Below, in pieces: positions 10,505 through 22,740 of a DNA stretch of 64,000 nt. The DNA comes from Petrolisthes cinctipes (Eukaryota > Arthropoda > Malacostraca > Decapoda > Porcellanidae). The first letter of the stretch is position 1, and the number at the start of each line of letters is the position of its first letter. The stretch spans positions 1,178,001-1,242,000 of the forward strand of contig JAWQEG010001325.1 in NCBI GenBank assembly GCA_033782935.1, in the 5' to 3' direction. The notes beneath the pieces were generated by a model. That model saw nothing but the letters and a program-made list of their open reading frames with translations, was not told the DNA's origin and made no database searches. A program made the translations under genes and the position numbers.

Positions 10505-11809
10505 ATGTTGCCTTCCCTCCCAACCCCTCCTCCGTATAGCGGAGGAGGCGGCCATAACCGACCACCACCACGAAACGACGGACGATACTAGACACGAACA
10601 CCCCTTGACATAGACGTTAAAAAGGCTTCGTTTGTCATGTTTCATGCCACTGGTTCGGCCCAACTAGCCGGCCTCAATCCCTTCATTGTTCTAAAGGTAA
10701 TTGATGGCTGGGCTGGTGATGTTGAATCAGCTAAAAAAACTTGCATCTGGAGACCTCCTTGTCAAAACTTTCAATTCTAAACAAGTAGCCACTTTGCTGA
10801 AATGTCGTCAGATTCACAATTATGAAGTTGAAGCCCAGAGTCCTCAAGCCATGAATTCCTGCAGGGGAGTAATCACCTGTAGGGATTTAATGATGATGGA
10901 AAAAACGGAAATAATTGAGGAAATGAGGACCCAGGACATAATTGATGCTAGATTTATTACACGTTTAGAGGATGGTATAACGAAGAAAACTGCAACACTT
11001 ATTTTGACTTTTGGCAAAGTTTCACTTCCTGAAACTGTCAAAATTGGTTATGAAATTGTTAAAGTAAGACCCTTTATCTTAGATGCTTGAACTGTCAGAT
11101 TTATGGACATGGAAATCGTATTTGTAAGGCTTCTTCTCCAGTGTGTGGCAGCTGCGCGACGCCTGGCCATCCTGAGGAAAAGTGCACATCAGTGGAGGTC
11201 TCCTGCTTTCATTGTAAGGGTACTCACTCCACTTCCTCGAGGGATTGTCCCAAGTGGAAGCTGGAGAAGGAGGTCTGCTCGGTGAAGGCAGTGCGAGGTA
11301 TCTCCTATCATAATGCGAGGAAGGTGGTGATGGGATCGCAAGCGACCCCATCACCCAATGTCTCGTATGCATCGGCAGTGATATCTCGACCCGTGATGTG
11401 TACTATTAGTACTCAGACTGAGTCAGAGCCAAGCGAACAGGCGGAACAATCTATTTCTAAACCTACTATCACTACCCCCTCTAAGACTATTACCCCATCT
11501 ATCAACTCATATTATCGGGCTGCAGCTTCTTTGCAGTCAGAGAAACAAAAGAAGAAGTCAGACAAGTCAGATAAAGTAAACTACACCACCCTAAAACCTA
11601 AGTCACTTCCTTGCACACACCCTACTCCCACTTCATCGGGGGAGAGAAGGGATATCTCTTCCTCGGTGGAGTCTGGGAGACTCACCATTGATGAGGAAGC
11701 AATGGATGTCTCCATACGCAAGAACCGGGAAAGGTCCCCCGGTAGCCACTCGCCAGGCGGCAGGCGGCACAAAAAGACTAAGCGCTCAGGCCGACCCCGT
11801 AACTCTTAA
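10505..11809 (+). pseudogene. Family C ORF1, gag-like zinc-knuckle protein, broken
   Basis: An ATG at 10505 opens MLPSLPTPPP; a TAG at 10589-10591 stops it. The same frame continues through DIDVKKASFV and GLNPFIVLKVIDG, which match the B ORF1 (FNPFIVKKVLDG). A frameshift in the A run near 10735 leads to the segment at 10740-11085, the RNA-binding-like domain. Another frameshift just before 11083 precedes the zinc knuckles: CLNCQIYGHGNRIC, CGSCATPGHPEEKC and CFHCKGTHSTSSRDC. The Ser/Lys-rich C-terminus ends at a TAA (11807-11809). ORF2's ATG follows after 6 nt. The intact form would be an RNA-binding gag-like protein. Confidence 0.8.
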
Positions 11810-11815
11810 ACAGCC

Positions 11816-13781
11816 ATGTTCACTGTACTACAGTGGAAATGTAGAAGTCTTGGGAATAAATTGAACAACATATCAATATTGTTACACACACACAGGCCAG
11901 ACGTCGTCTGTTTACAGGAGACAGGGTTGGAGAATCACTCTGACAAAACACAATTTAAACTCTACAACGCATACAGGAGAAACGATGGACACGGATTAGC
12001 AATATACACACAGAAATCACATCCACAGACACAAATAACATTAAACACTACTCTGGAAGCCGTTGCTTGCAGAGTTAAATTACACAACACCTACATATCC
12101 ATCTGCTCTCTTTATTGTCCGCCACGCGGCCCCATTGACAGTGATTCATTACAAAATTTATTTAGACAACTCCATGGTAAAAAATTAATACTGGGCGATT
12201 TTAATGCCCATCACTGTCAGTGGGGAAGCTTAAGAACTGATGCTCGTGGAGGGCAGATGGCAGACATTATACTACAATCCAACCTCTGCCTCCTGAACGA
12301 TGGTCAAGCCACCAGGGTTACGGATCGTTCTGGCAACTTTTCGGCCATCGATTTGTCTCTGGCCTCCCCGGATATACACCAGGATTTTTCTTGGCATCCT
12401 GAGTCCGACTCCCTTGGTAGTGACCACTTTCCCATCTGTCTCTCTTATTCAAATCATACTGTTTCGGCCCCTTTGGTTCCAAAGTTTAATTTTAAGAGAG
12501 CAGATTGGGGGTCTTTCGGGAGGATCGTCGACCTAGATATGTCCGGGGAGACCATAGATGAAAAGATGCGAAATATAACACAAAACATTTTACACGCAGC
12601 CGAGGTTGCTATTCCCAAAACCTCTATAATTCGAAATAAGCGTGAAGCACATTGGTGGTAAACGGATTGCCGAGAGGCATTAAGGAAACTTAATAGGAGA
12701 TACAGGATTTTTGACAAACAGCCCACTCAGAACAACTTTATAGCTTACAAACGGGCGAGGGCTGAGGCAAGGAGAGTAATTAATAGAGCTAAAAGGGACT
12801 CTTGGCGGTCGTTTGTGTCCACGGTGAATCGTTTTACACCACTTACAAAAGTCTGGTCCACTATAAAGATATTAAATAACAAACGCCCGTATACTCCCAT
12901 CACCACTCTTCAAGTGGACAATAACATCTACGACGATCCCGTGGACGTAGCAAACGTACTTGCCAGGAGTTTCTCAAAAGTAAGTAGTTCAGCCAATTAC
13001 GACCAACGTTTTCTCCATCACAAACGTATGGCTGAACTACTAGAGATAGATTTTGCCACAGAAGACGTAGACTACCCATACAACCGGGAGTTTACGATAG
13101 ACGAACTTCTCCTTGCCCTAAGATCCTGTAAAGACACCAGTCCTGGACCTGACACCATCACGTACGGTATGATCCGGCATCTTGGCCAGGATAACCAGGT
13201 CAAGTTGCTAGCGGTGTATAATGAGATTTGGGTGTCTAACACCTTCCCAAACTCATGGCACTTTGCGTGGGTCATACCGATACCTAAACAGTCTGGTCGT
13301 CTTGTGAATCCCAGTTCATTTCGACCTATTGCGTTGACTTCTTGCCTCTGTAAAGTCATGGAAAGAATGATAAATAATAGGCTACTTTTTGCTTTAGAAG
13401 CGAAGGGTTTATTGAGTGATCGACAATGTGGCTTCCGGAAACACCGGAGCACAGTTGATCACTTGATGAACCTGGAACATTGCATTTCAAAGGCATTTGC
13501 CAATAAAGAATTCATGGTTCTTGGACATCCATAAAGCCTATGACATGACATGGCGACACGGTATTCTGATGAAGCTTCACGGTTATGGTTTAAGAGGTAA
13601 TTTGCCCATTTTTATTAACAACTTTTTGCGTGAAAGAACCTTTTCTGTCACCCTTCCCTGTAATGTAACATCGGACATTTTTGTCCAAGAGAACGGGGTG
13701 CCACAGGGAAGCGTGCTTAGTCCAACACTTTTTAACATCATGATCAATGATATTCTGTCTTCAGCTCTAGTCCCCAGGAAT
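11816..13781 (+). pseudogene. Family C ORF2, N-terminal part: endonuclease and RT fingers/palm
   Basis: Starts with a real ATG (MFTVLQWKCRSLGNKL), unlike family B. It is an AP-type endonuclease with QETG, ILGDFNAHH and SLGSDHFPI. TAA at 12659-12661 replaces the family sequence WWTPDCR with WW-stop. The RT part (12662-13530) includes SSFRPIALTSCLCKVMERM and CGFRKHRSTVDHL. A small deletion near 13518 shifts the frame inside the catalytic block; the sequence continues as FLDIHKAYDMTWRHG and NGVPQGSVLSPTLFN until the DIRS insertion at 13782. The C-terminal part is at 24242-25935. Confidence 0.85.
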
Positions 13782-14068
13782 TGTAAGATTATACGAATAC
13801 TTACCAAGTGTGAAGTTTGATCGTAATTTCACGAACATTTACACTGCGTCACTTAGGTACTAAATGACAGCCGGCCCCTCGCCAGTCCTTTAGAGTAGAT
13901 TTGAGGATTCAGCCATTACGTTTTTGCCACCACAGTTAGTTCCATACTGACACTCGGAGAGTATTGGGTAGGGAGGGAGGGCATTTAGTACCTAAGTGAC
14001 GCAGTTGAAATGTTCGTGAAATTACGATCAAACTTCACACTTGGTAAGTATTCGTTTAATCTTACAAT
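13780..14068. repeat. Terminal foldback and internal complementary region of the DIRS element
   Basis: Arms 13780-13866 and 13982-14068 (87 bp each) are inverted copies with about three mismatches, separated by 115 bp. Within the loop, 13867-13886 is the perfect inverted complement of 24166-24185 near the other end of the element. DIRS elements need such a complementary region to rebuild their ends through a circular intermediate. Confidence 0.8.
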
Positions 14069-14115
14069 TTCACTTCACAACATTCCAACTGACGTCACAA
14101 CGGTACCCAATGAGA
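14067..14115. repeat. DIRS inverted terminal repeat (left copy)
   Basis: 49 bp starting ATTTCACTTCACAACATTCC, perfectly inverted at 24193-24241. Perfect identity implies recent insertion or concerted copying of the ends. Confidence 0.9.
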
Positions 14116-14465
14116 GCTTTAGATTGGTTCCTCAAACCTCCAAGAACTTAACACTAAAAACACAGTGCTTATGCAAGATTAGGTAAAACTGGTTTCCATA
14201 TTTCTATCATGTAACTACAAAAAACTATTTACTATTTAGTAAATTAGGAGTGAATAATAACTTGAATCTATGGTAAATTATAACATTTTATTTTTGAACA
14301 ACCCTTAACCATAACAAAACAAAACTGTCTCTAGACACGTTCCATGTACGTACGATATAGTAACTATACAAGTTGTACAACTTTATTCAATAGTTCCATA
14401 AACAAGGAAAAGAAATGTGATATATACATATAAATTGCACAATGTTGGATCATATACTAAAGAAC

Positions 14466-15056
14466 TTATGGCAAAATTGCTCTTGCAAACTGGCTATGGT
14501 TTTTAATTTGTTTCTTGTAATACTTGGCAAAAGTGGATTCACGAGCCCATCCAACCGTGGATACATTAGTGGACACGGGTAGTTTGAGAGCTGCTTTACT
14601 GGACGATGCTGACCTGGTGGAATGGGGTGAGAAAATGGTAAGATCAATGCCAGCAGCCTTTATAATATCTTTTGTCCAGCGTCTCAAAGTATCTCGAGAA
14701 GCCGATTTTATAGGTGGTTTTGAGGTCAGAAAAAACATAGTTATTTTCCCTCTTCTCTCTTTTGTCCTTTCTAGGTAGGCAACAATCGTTGTGTATACAC
14801 ATATTCGTCTATCTGGGACGTATGCATCACAAACTAATTCAGATAAATGGTCACCTGGCCTTGAAGTTTTCAGGGTGTCCCCCATTCAGAAGGAGACTCT
14901 GGCTTCTGATACATTCATGTTCCTAATGTCCATTAAATGTAAGGCTTGACCACCTTGGCCGGAAGTAAGTAACATTAAGATTGTGAGTTTTCTTGACAAC
15001 TGAATTATTGGCATGTTGTTGTTTGTACCTAGACGCTTTATGTAACTTAAGACCAG
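14466..15056 (-). pseudogene. DIRS tyrosine recombinase, catalytic C-terminal part
   Basis: The 139-residue frame 14466-14885 carries the recombinase signature HSTRSASSSKA (H-x-x-R box) and GWARESTFAKYYKK with the tyrosine nucleophile near the C-terminus. A stop lies just upstream (near 14886), then recognisable recombinase sequence continues (LTILMLLTSGQGGQALHL) up to the Harbinger insertion at 15057. The N-terminal part is at 20464-20979. The gene is split and has stops, so it is inactive. It would have joined the cDNA circle to the target. Confidence 0.8.
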
Positions 15057-15487
15057 GGCCCGTATTTATCATAACTGCTGCGAGTTCTCATAAGTTTTCA
15101 CTCATAAGTAACCAAAACACTCACAACTAAGAGGAACTCCTAGGAGTCATTTATCATTGCCCTGCGAGCATCTCCTAACTAAGAGTAGGAGTAAAGTTAA
15201 GAGTGAATTTAGGAATGACTATCCTGCTACACTTAGCAGAAAACATGCTGCTATAATTTGTATCTTTTAGTTGTTTTGCTATTATATTATGTGATTAATG
15301 TACAAAAAATATAAACATTGTTTTTAATTATAAATTTCGTTTATATTTCCCACTATTTTGTGAATTAACAGCATTACTATTTTTCTCTGCAGTTACTATT
15401 TTTCTGCCAGTTCACGACTTCACGTGTTATTGTTTTGAATTCACTGTATTCAGTCAGACAGTCACACTCACAGAGTCTGAGATTACA

Positions 15488-17537
15488 ATGGAACTTATGG
15501 AAGGCCAAAGTAGTGAAAGTACTCCAAAAAGAAAAGCAAATTGGAGCAAGGAGGCATGTTTATATTTGCTTCATTTGATATCTGAAAAGAAGCATATAGT
15601 TGAAGGGAAGAAGTTTAACAACGAAGTGACCGCCAAAGCCAGGAAGGACACATGGGAGGAGATCACCAACAAAATTAATGCTGCCTACTTCGATGCAGTG
15701 AGGGATAAAGGGGACGTGGAAAAAAAGTGGTGGGCCCTCAAAGGACAAGGCCGTGAGGAGCTATCACAGCACAAAAAGATTCTTGGTGGAACAGGTGAGA
15801 AATCCTGTAGTTTGTAGTAATGTTAAGCCTAGTAATTCATATCTTAAGACCTACTAGCTTATGTAAATGTTTTTTTCATATTAACTTTGTGTGTGATCTT
15901 GCTTTTAAACAAGAGAATGAACTTGAATGGCAATGATGTATGATATTTTTAGGCCTTGCTAGTTTTTCCTTGCCTTATATAATTTTGCCTTTATTAATGT
16001 GCTATGGGTAAGGATATTTTTCAAGCAACCTTATATTTCTAGTAGATAGAAGAAAATTCAGTTTAGGTGTATGTGTGTTTTGTATATATGGTACCTTTAT
16101 GGTATTACCATTTTTAACTCTTCTTTCAGGTGGCGGCAAAGCACCTAAGCCCTTATCTGAGGTGGCCATTGTAGTAGAAGGAATTTTGGGGGCCGACAAT
16201 GCCTCTATAGGTGGGATTGCATCTGCACCAAGACATGACGCAATATTTAACCAGATTAGGTAAGAACATTGTTACTGCACTGTTTTATTTAGGGCCGTAC
16301 ACATGAATAAATGTCAGTAGTCCAAAGAGTGCCAGACAGTTGGACTTGTCTATGGCCCTTATACTCATACCTGTGCAGTCGGCCACAGGAATACAAGCAC
16401 AGTAAGATACTGTATCGCTGTTGAAAGTAATATGTAAAACACCTTTATAATAACTTTTTTCCATTCTATTATAGAGCTTAACCTATGTTAGTATTTTAAA
16501 ATCTGTAAAATGAGTCAAGTTTTGGAGTTCTCTTTGTTGCATCTTTTGTTTATTTTCTATTTAATTTGTAGATTGTAGTGAATTTGGTTATTAGTATTTT
16601 TTTTATCATAATGGGTAATATGCCCTTTGTTGTGGTACACTTACTTGTTTTTAATATTTTGTTTATCCAGCATATTTTCTGACCTCTTATTTTGGATGTT
16701 CTTTTTTCTGTTACTGTGCTGTATACTAGTCAACTGCAGTTTTAGAGATGAACTAGTAATCAACTAATGGCTGTATCACCCACTCAGTCTTCTTTTCCTT
16801 GAATAAGTAAGGAATTTGAAAATTACTTAAAATGAATATGTACAGTAAGTACATACAGTATGTATACCCATCCCTGGAAGTGGACATACTAATACAGTAC
16901 AGTACATGTGTTACAGACCCCACTGATCCTTTAACCAGCCATGCAGATACAGTAATGATAATTGTAGTACCAGTATATAATGCCATATGTCTTATTACTG
17001 TATGTGACATGGCACCTTCCTTTCTTTCCCAGGAACCTAAGAAATGAAGAAGTCCTTATCGAGGAACTGCCAGAGGAGGGCTTGGAGGAACAGCCGCAAT
17101 TATTGGAGGTCACTTGGGTAGGTAGTACGGCATCGGTGACCGTACCACAACCCATGGTGTCGACACCTTTGTCCTCCATGTTGCAGCTTACCACTCCAAC
17201 TCCCACGTCATCTGTATGCTCATCAAACCCATTATACTCCCTGTCCCAGCCTAGCAACACAAGGACCTCGGCAAAGTGTGAGCTGTTTCCAGCTGGTGGT
17301 GAGGAGCAGCATCTTGCAAAGAAACGAAGACTGGAACTAGAACTGACCGAGGTCAATGTGGAAGTGGGTAAGGCCCAGTTAGATCTGTGCAAGGCCCAAG
17401 CAGCTCTATGTAAGGCCCAAACTGCCAAGGCAGAATTAGAAAAAAAGGTCCTTGAGCTTGATTTTGAGCACAAGGCTCTAATGATAAAAGAGCAAAGGGC
17501 CTCCATAGGTGACAAAACCCCTAACTCCTCTGTGTAA
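15488..17537 (+). CDS. Harbinger Myb/SANT-like DNA-binding protein, three exons, about 313 aa
   Basis: Predicted exons are 15488-15794, 16130-16259 and 17033-17537. All introns are GT-AG (GTGAGA...TTTCAG and GTAAGA...TTCCCAG) and joining keeps one frame ending at TAA. Residues about 16-95 are a Myb/SANT-like helix-turn-helix with spaced tryptophans W19, W56 and W81/W82 (KANWSKEAC, DTWEEI, KKWWALKGQ). The last exon ends with a leucine-rich coiled coil that includes repeated LCKAQ-A units. In this family the protein binds transposon ends and helps bring the transposase into the nucleus. The ORF has no visible lesion, so it may be functional. Splice sites are read by eye. Confidence 0.82.
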
Positions 17538-18504
17538 CATAAATAAAAAAATCTCTCATTCCTCTTTAAGTTTTTCTTACTTAACTCTTATATAAATTGG
17601 TGAAATTAATAAATATAAATCTAATAATTACTACTGGTTGAATAAAAGGCCGTAAACTGTAGGCACAACACAAGTTTACTAACATGATTCTAAATGTTAA
17701 AAGTAAAAACATGAGTGGTCTAGGAAACATATGAAGTGTGGAAAAGAGGAAAAAACTGCAATACTAGAGAAGAAAGAAACACATATGCAGGTGAGTGAAG
17801 TATAGCAGAAATCATCTTATGGTTGGGAGGTGGTAACATATATACACTGCATGAGAGGCCTCCTTGTATTGGTAGCAGCATTGTGGTGTTGGCTGGACAT
17901 GCCTCCCCTCCTGCTGCATAACAGTCTTAGTCTTCAATCCTGCAAATAAAATTGCATTATTTGAATTTACAAGAAGTGAGAAAAAAGAAAACTTGTTGCA
18001 AAAAATATTTAAACTTCCAGTGTGACCAAAGGACTAGATTTTTTTTTTTTTTTTTACATATAGTGAGTGGAGGAAAGGAAAAAACAAATAAATAAATGGT
18101 TTCATTTACCTATTGGCATCCTCCACTCAAAATATTTAAAACAACTGGATTTAAATTGCTGGGGGTTATAACTTGCTGGAAAACATACTGCATACTGTAT
18201 CTTAAACATGAGTGTTTGTAAAAACATTGCAGCATTGATGTAAAAAACATTCCATGAAAAACAAAACCTATTGAATCATACAAGTACCTGAGGAACCAGC
18301 TATAACCTATGGTTATATAACCTATATAATATAACCTATGGTTATATATGGAAAATAACAGTAAACAGTTGTGTACTGGCACCACAATTTTGTCACTTCC
18401 CATACCTGTGAAATAGGGTATTTTGTGTGACCAAATCATTAAATATAAAAAATAAGTGATTAGTTAAACTACATGAAAGAAAAATACTTCCACTTGTTAT
18501 ATAC
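17538..18504. other. Intergenic spacer between the convergent Harbinger genes
   Basis: AT-rich sequence without a credible ORF. AATAAA-type signals follow the Myb gene (near 17541), and a T run at 18040-18055 lies before the 3' end of the transposase gene. It holds the two 3'UTRs. Confidence 0.6.
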
Positions 18505-20258
18505 TTACATGAAAATATTCCGGGCAAGATCGTCCCTGAAAAGTACTCCTTCTTGAGCTCCAGCGTTAGGTGCTGGTTGAAACACATCGAGGCCATTGGG
18601 ATCATCAACATCCTCTTCCTCCTCCTCTTCAAGCTGAATGTTTAGTCTTTTGCAGATGTTGTGGAGTATGCCACAGGCCATAATCACTTTGGCAGCTTTT
18701 TCAGGGGCAAGTCTGATTTCACCATGGAGGACATGAAACCTTCGTTTCAACAGGCCGATTCCTCTCTCCACAACGCATCTCGTTTTCTTATGTGCTCTGA
18801 AGAAATAGAATACTTACATTTAAAATACTAATCATAGAATTTGTTAAGATAAAGCAGGTAGGTACAGGTAAATAAGGCAGAGTTTGATTAATGATGTCAT
18901 TCCTTACCCATCCTCTCTTATCCAAGCAAACAACTCCGCTATTTAAGAGATGTAATGAACCCATTTACAGTATAAAAAAAGTGATCCTCTATAACCACCT
19001 TATTTTTTTGGATATTCAAAGTAAAAGATTGTTTTATTTTTTCTCAAGTACTGTACATTGAGAATATAACATTGTTATTGGAGTACCAGTACTCCCACAC
19101 CCCCTCTTGATAGGAATCTAACTTTAGCAACCCAAACCTACAAGTACCTAACCTCAAGTCCTCAACTTGGTTAATTTTTATAAGTTGCCACAACAATTTC
19201 ACTGCAATAATATAAATTTTCTACAAGTTTATAGCATAATTGCAGTGATTTTGCTGACTTAACCTAACCTGACTTACCTAATTTATGTTAAGGCCAGGGT
19301 TAATCAAAACCTTGAATCACCAAAAGTAGTGTTCAATTAATTTTTGGAATACCTAATAAACTCTTCACAAGCACAGCATATAGATAAGCCAAGATTGAAT
19401 GATGGGACAAAAAACAACCTAACCTAGCATACCTGTTTAATTCTAAACAGGCCTACATCATAAATTTGATCCTATTGTACATTACCTATTGAAAGCTTCT
19501 TGATATCCTTCCTGCGGCCTCAGATATGTGGTTAGCAACCACCGCTTGCATGGGTAGCCGCTGTCACCGAGCAGATGGCATCCAGCTGGTATTGGCAATT
19601 GATGGTTTTCAAATGCCTGCCAAAGTCCACTTTCACGTAGAATTCTGGAATCATGAGTAGACCCAGGCCACCTTGCAACAATGTCTCTGATTTGATATTT
19701 TGCATCAAATACCACCTGCACATTGATGCTATGGAAGTTTTTTCTGTTGACATAAACTTCCTCGTACTCTTTGGGAGCAACAATTCTTACGTGAGTCCCA
19801 TCTACAACACTCACAACACCAGGAAATCCTGCAATTCTTAGAAATTCACCCTGTATATCACGGATTTCTTCTAGGTTCACAGGGAACTGTATAAATCTTG
19901 ATAGTATAAGTTCAGCTGTAAGAGCATCTAGAGTCTGAGTGATAGCTCTGGATATTGTGGGCTGAGAGAGTCCAAAATCATCGCCGTTACATAATTGCAT
20001 TTTTCCTGTGGATAGATATCTTAAAGTCATTGCCACTTTCATATCCGCAGTCACAGCATGGCTCCTCTGTGTACGGTTGCCTATTTCATCTCTCACCAAA
20101 TTAGTCACATACATAAGGCCATTACGATCTAGTCTGTACCTTTTTTTCAGTTCTGTGTCACTATATTCACCGAAAATATCCAAACGTGGACGAAAATTTC
20201 TTGGGCGGCGAATGCGGAATGCTCGTTGTTGTTGTTGCTCGGCCATGTTTATACTCAC
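18505..20258 (-). CDS. Harbinger transposase (HARBI1-like, DDE), two exons, about 354 aa
   Basis: Exon 1 is 19486-20258 and exon 2 is 18505-18796. The donor GTAATG follows AAT-AG and the acceptor TTTCTTCAG precedes AGCACATAAG; joining gives NRAHKKTRCVVERGIG, as expected for the family. The start is probably the internal Met of MAEQQQQRAF. Residues about 30-120 include a helix-turn-helix (LSQPTISRAI). The DDE triad is visible: D153 in VVDGTHV, D232 in LLGDSGYP and the Glu in CVVERGIGLLKRRF from exon 2. The C-terminus is acidic (EEEEEEDVDD). The enzyme would cut and paste the element with its 3-bp duplication. No stop or frameshift is visible. Confidence 0.88.
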
Positions 20259-20463
20259 TGACCAGTTAAAAGAAACTCCTAAGTTGCTGGGACACCTCTA
20301 CACCACTCCTAAATCTGGGAGAGAGATAGGAGAACTCCTAACACTTGTGAGGTTTGATAAATTGCTCCTACGAGTTTCCATAACTTTATGAGCATTCTTA
20401 AGGACATAGGAGTACTCCTAAGGACTTAAGAGTACTCCTAGACTATGATAAATACCGGCCCAG

Positions 20464-20979
20464 GTCTGGGTCCCAGGTGGTATGGTTTCGAGTAAGGAAT
20501 GGCTTCTCTTGGAAGACTGCCCTCATAAATCTCCTAAGTAACGGATGTCTCCCTGCAGGCTGGCCATTGATATAGACTATTGCTGAAATTGCTTAACGTA
20601 TTTTGTTCATAGAGCTATAACTTCGCCCTTTCTCCTTTTTAAATTCTAATCATAAAAAATCCATTAGTACAGTTAAAGATGGCGAAAATGGATCAGTTTC
20701 TCTTCCGAGACAAAATGACACCCATCTCTCAATATGCGCCCCATATTGTAGTGTTGTGCTTTCTCTCCACGATTTAAGAAGAAACTGGGCAGCTTCTGGC
20801 GAAACGCCTTGATTTTGGTAGGCTTGCCCGATAACACCATCGCTGTAAGAATTAATTTTTGGGCCCGTGGATGTGAAAGGGATGGGTTTTGTGGCAGGAC
20901 TAGAGGACTGTGAGGGAGTAACAGGGGAGCTTCTGTTAGTAGCTGAAGAGCCATCGGGAACCACACCTGGGTTGGCCAC
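20464..20979 (-). pseudogene. DIRS tyrosine recombinase, N-terminal part
   Basis: The frame beginning MANPGVVPDGSSATNRSS contains the core-binding-like segment GVSPEAAQFLLKSWRESTT and YGAHIERWVSFC, typical of DIRS recombinases. It stops after LTVLMDFL at 20650. Downstream sequence (YSSMNKIR, AISAIVYINGQP) continues the domain with extra stops up to the Harbinger insertion point at 20463. It overlaps the end of the RT/RNase H frame by about 300 bp in a different frame, a known DIRS arrangement. Confidence 0.75.
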
Positions 20980-22650
20980 AGAGGTAGAACTGTTATTATT
21001 GTTGCTTCGTCCTCCTGGAGTTTCTTTAACACTCTGCCAATGACACTGAAAGGAGGAAAGGCGTATAAATTCTTATTGGCCCAATTCATTGCAAAGGCAT
21101 TAATATACGTTGCGTCAGGGTCTGGTTTCCAAGAAACATCGGTAGGTAACTGAGCATTAATCCGTGTGGCAAAAAGGTCGATATCTGGTGTATAAAATGC
21201 CTGGCATAGTTTTTTAAATATATGAGGTTGTAGCATCCACTCTGCATCTAATTTTTGAACTCGTGATTCCTTATCAGCCTCTACATTAAGTACTCCTTGC
21301 ACATACTCTGCCGACAAGGTAATCTCTCTCGACTCTGCCCAGTCAAAAATCTGCTCTATTAATACATTCAGGTTAGGTTTTGTGCTACCACATCGGTCTA
21401 AACAAGCAACTGCGGTGGTGTTATCTGATCTTAGGTGGATATGGGTTTGTCTGTGATCCTCACAAAGAGATTTTAGACCGAATAAAATGGCTTTTAATTC
21501 TAAACTATTAATATGAGCTACTTCCTCATGAGCCCAATGACCTCCTGTCTTTTTGTCACCCATAGTTGCACCCCAACCAGTCAGAGAAGCATCTGAATAC
21601 ATTTCCAGCTGTGGGCACGAAGCTCGAAGCGATTTTACTTGAGAATCTATGTTAAAGATCCACCAACTTATAAGTTCTTTGGCGTGATTGTCTAAGGTAA
21701 TGTTAGAATGATAATTTCCATGGTTTCTCGCAAGCTCCCGGTTCCTAATTATCTCTAGATATTTATATCTCAATGGAGCCAACGCTACACCGGGGTCGGA
21801 GGCCACCGTCATGCCAATAAATGAAGCTAGGTCATGTAAAGTTACTTCTCTATTTAACAGTACCCTTCCTTGTTTTTTGATATCAGCTTTCCTGCGGGAA
21901 GGCAAAGTAGCAGACAAATTGGTAGAATTTAAAATTATTCCCAGGAATTCCACTTCCTGGGTTGGTTTTAGTACCGATTTTTGTACATTAATTGTAAGCC
22001 CTAATGAGTCAAAAAAATTCATTGCATATCTCACATTGTTCCTCAGCTCATCTGATGGTGTTGCAATAAAAATACAATCATCTAAGTAACAAGACACAGT
22101 TATTTCAAGTTTTCTAAGATGAGAAAGGGCCGGTTTCATCAACTCGTAAAAATACGAGGAGCTGAGGTCAAACCTTGAGGGAGGCATGTAAATCGAAAAC
22201 ATTGATCTTTCCACATAAACTGTAACCATTTTCTTTCTTCCGGTTTAACGTACACTGAAAAATAAGCGTCCTTGAAATCAATGGTCATGAAAAAACAGTT
22301 AAGTTGAATTAACTGAACCACATTTTTTATAGACTCCATTTTAAAATGTAGATGAGTAATATGCTCATTAAGTTCTTTTAAATTCAAAATAACTCTGGCT
22401 GTACCATCTTTCTTAATAGTTGGAAACACGTTGGAGAAAAAACCCTGTTCAACTGGTTTACATGTTTCTACTATCTTGTGTTTAAGAAATCTAAGAATGG
22501 CATTATCCAGGGCATTTTGGTCAGCTTTGGATAAAATTAAGGAATTGGGTATTTTCTTCTGAATAGGTAAATTTGAAAACTCTAAAATATTTCCATTCAC
22601 CACATCATGAATCTATCTGTCCTTGGACAGTGCTAGCCATTGTAATTTGG
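20673..22650 (-). pseudogene. DIRS reverse transcriptase and RNase H
   Basis: The RT starts in the frame with VGGKINVAKLQWLALSKD, has an in-frame TAG near 22615, then runs 22603-22139 (CKPVEQGFFSNVFPTIKKDG, TIDFKDAYFSV, CLPQGLTSAPRIF). A frameshift near 22145 leads into the 518-codon frame 22229-20673 with SCYLDDCIFIA, the DIRS-type YLDD catalytic motif. RNase H follows (YSDASLTGWGA, SLELKAI, RSDNTTAVACL, GVLNVEADKESR), then the DIRS-specific tail LPLWPTQVWFPMALQLL. I see no DAM-type methyltransferase domain. The enzyme would copy element RNA; two lesions make this copy defective. Confidence 0.85.
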
Positions 22651-22740
22651 CAACATTAATTTTACCTCCCACAAAGTTATCAGAAGTGTATACCAGAGGA
22701 TATGTTGAGTCACTCACCCGAGATAGGCTTCCTGGGGAGT

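Larger units (their letters stand above)
10114..13781 (+). mobile_element. LINE family C, 5' half (interrupted by DIRS element)
   Basis: Starts directly at the end of B1 with CACCAAGTCCGGGACTTTG. It has a 5'UTR of about 390 bp (including a T run near 10210), an ORF1 and the first part of an ORF2 related to but clearly distinct from family B. It is cut at AGGAAT (13776-13781) and resumes at CTTAAATAC (24242), which restores the codons for PRN-LKYSLYADD. The 3' half is at 24242-26398. Confidence 0.85.
15057..20460. mobile_element. PIF/Harbinger DNA transposon, 5.4 kb, two genes
   Basis: The ends match as inverted repeats: GGCCCGTATTTATCATA at 15057 and the inverse of TATGATAAATACCGGCC at 20444-20460, one mismatch. 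CAG directly before (15054-15056) and after (20461-20463) is a 3-bp target duplication, the size typical of Harbinger, though TWA is the common sequence. Convergent genes encode a Myb/SANT-like protein (plus) and a HARBI1-like transposase (minus), the standard two-gene content. The ends also carry subterminal AGGAGTACTCCTAAGG-type repeats (15130-15200, 20280-20450). Confidence 0.93.

Noticed and set aside
19255..19275. Telomeric-type CCTAA repeats suggesting a telomere-linked LINE array
   Set aside because: Only a few scattered CTAACC/CCTGACC words (also 61459-61526); no TTAGG tract beside the B array.
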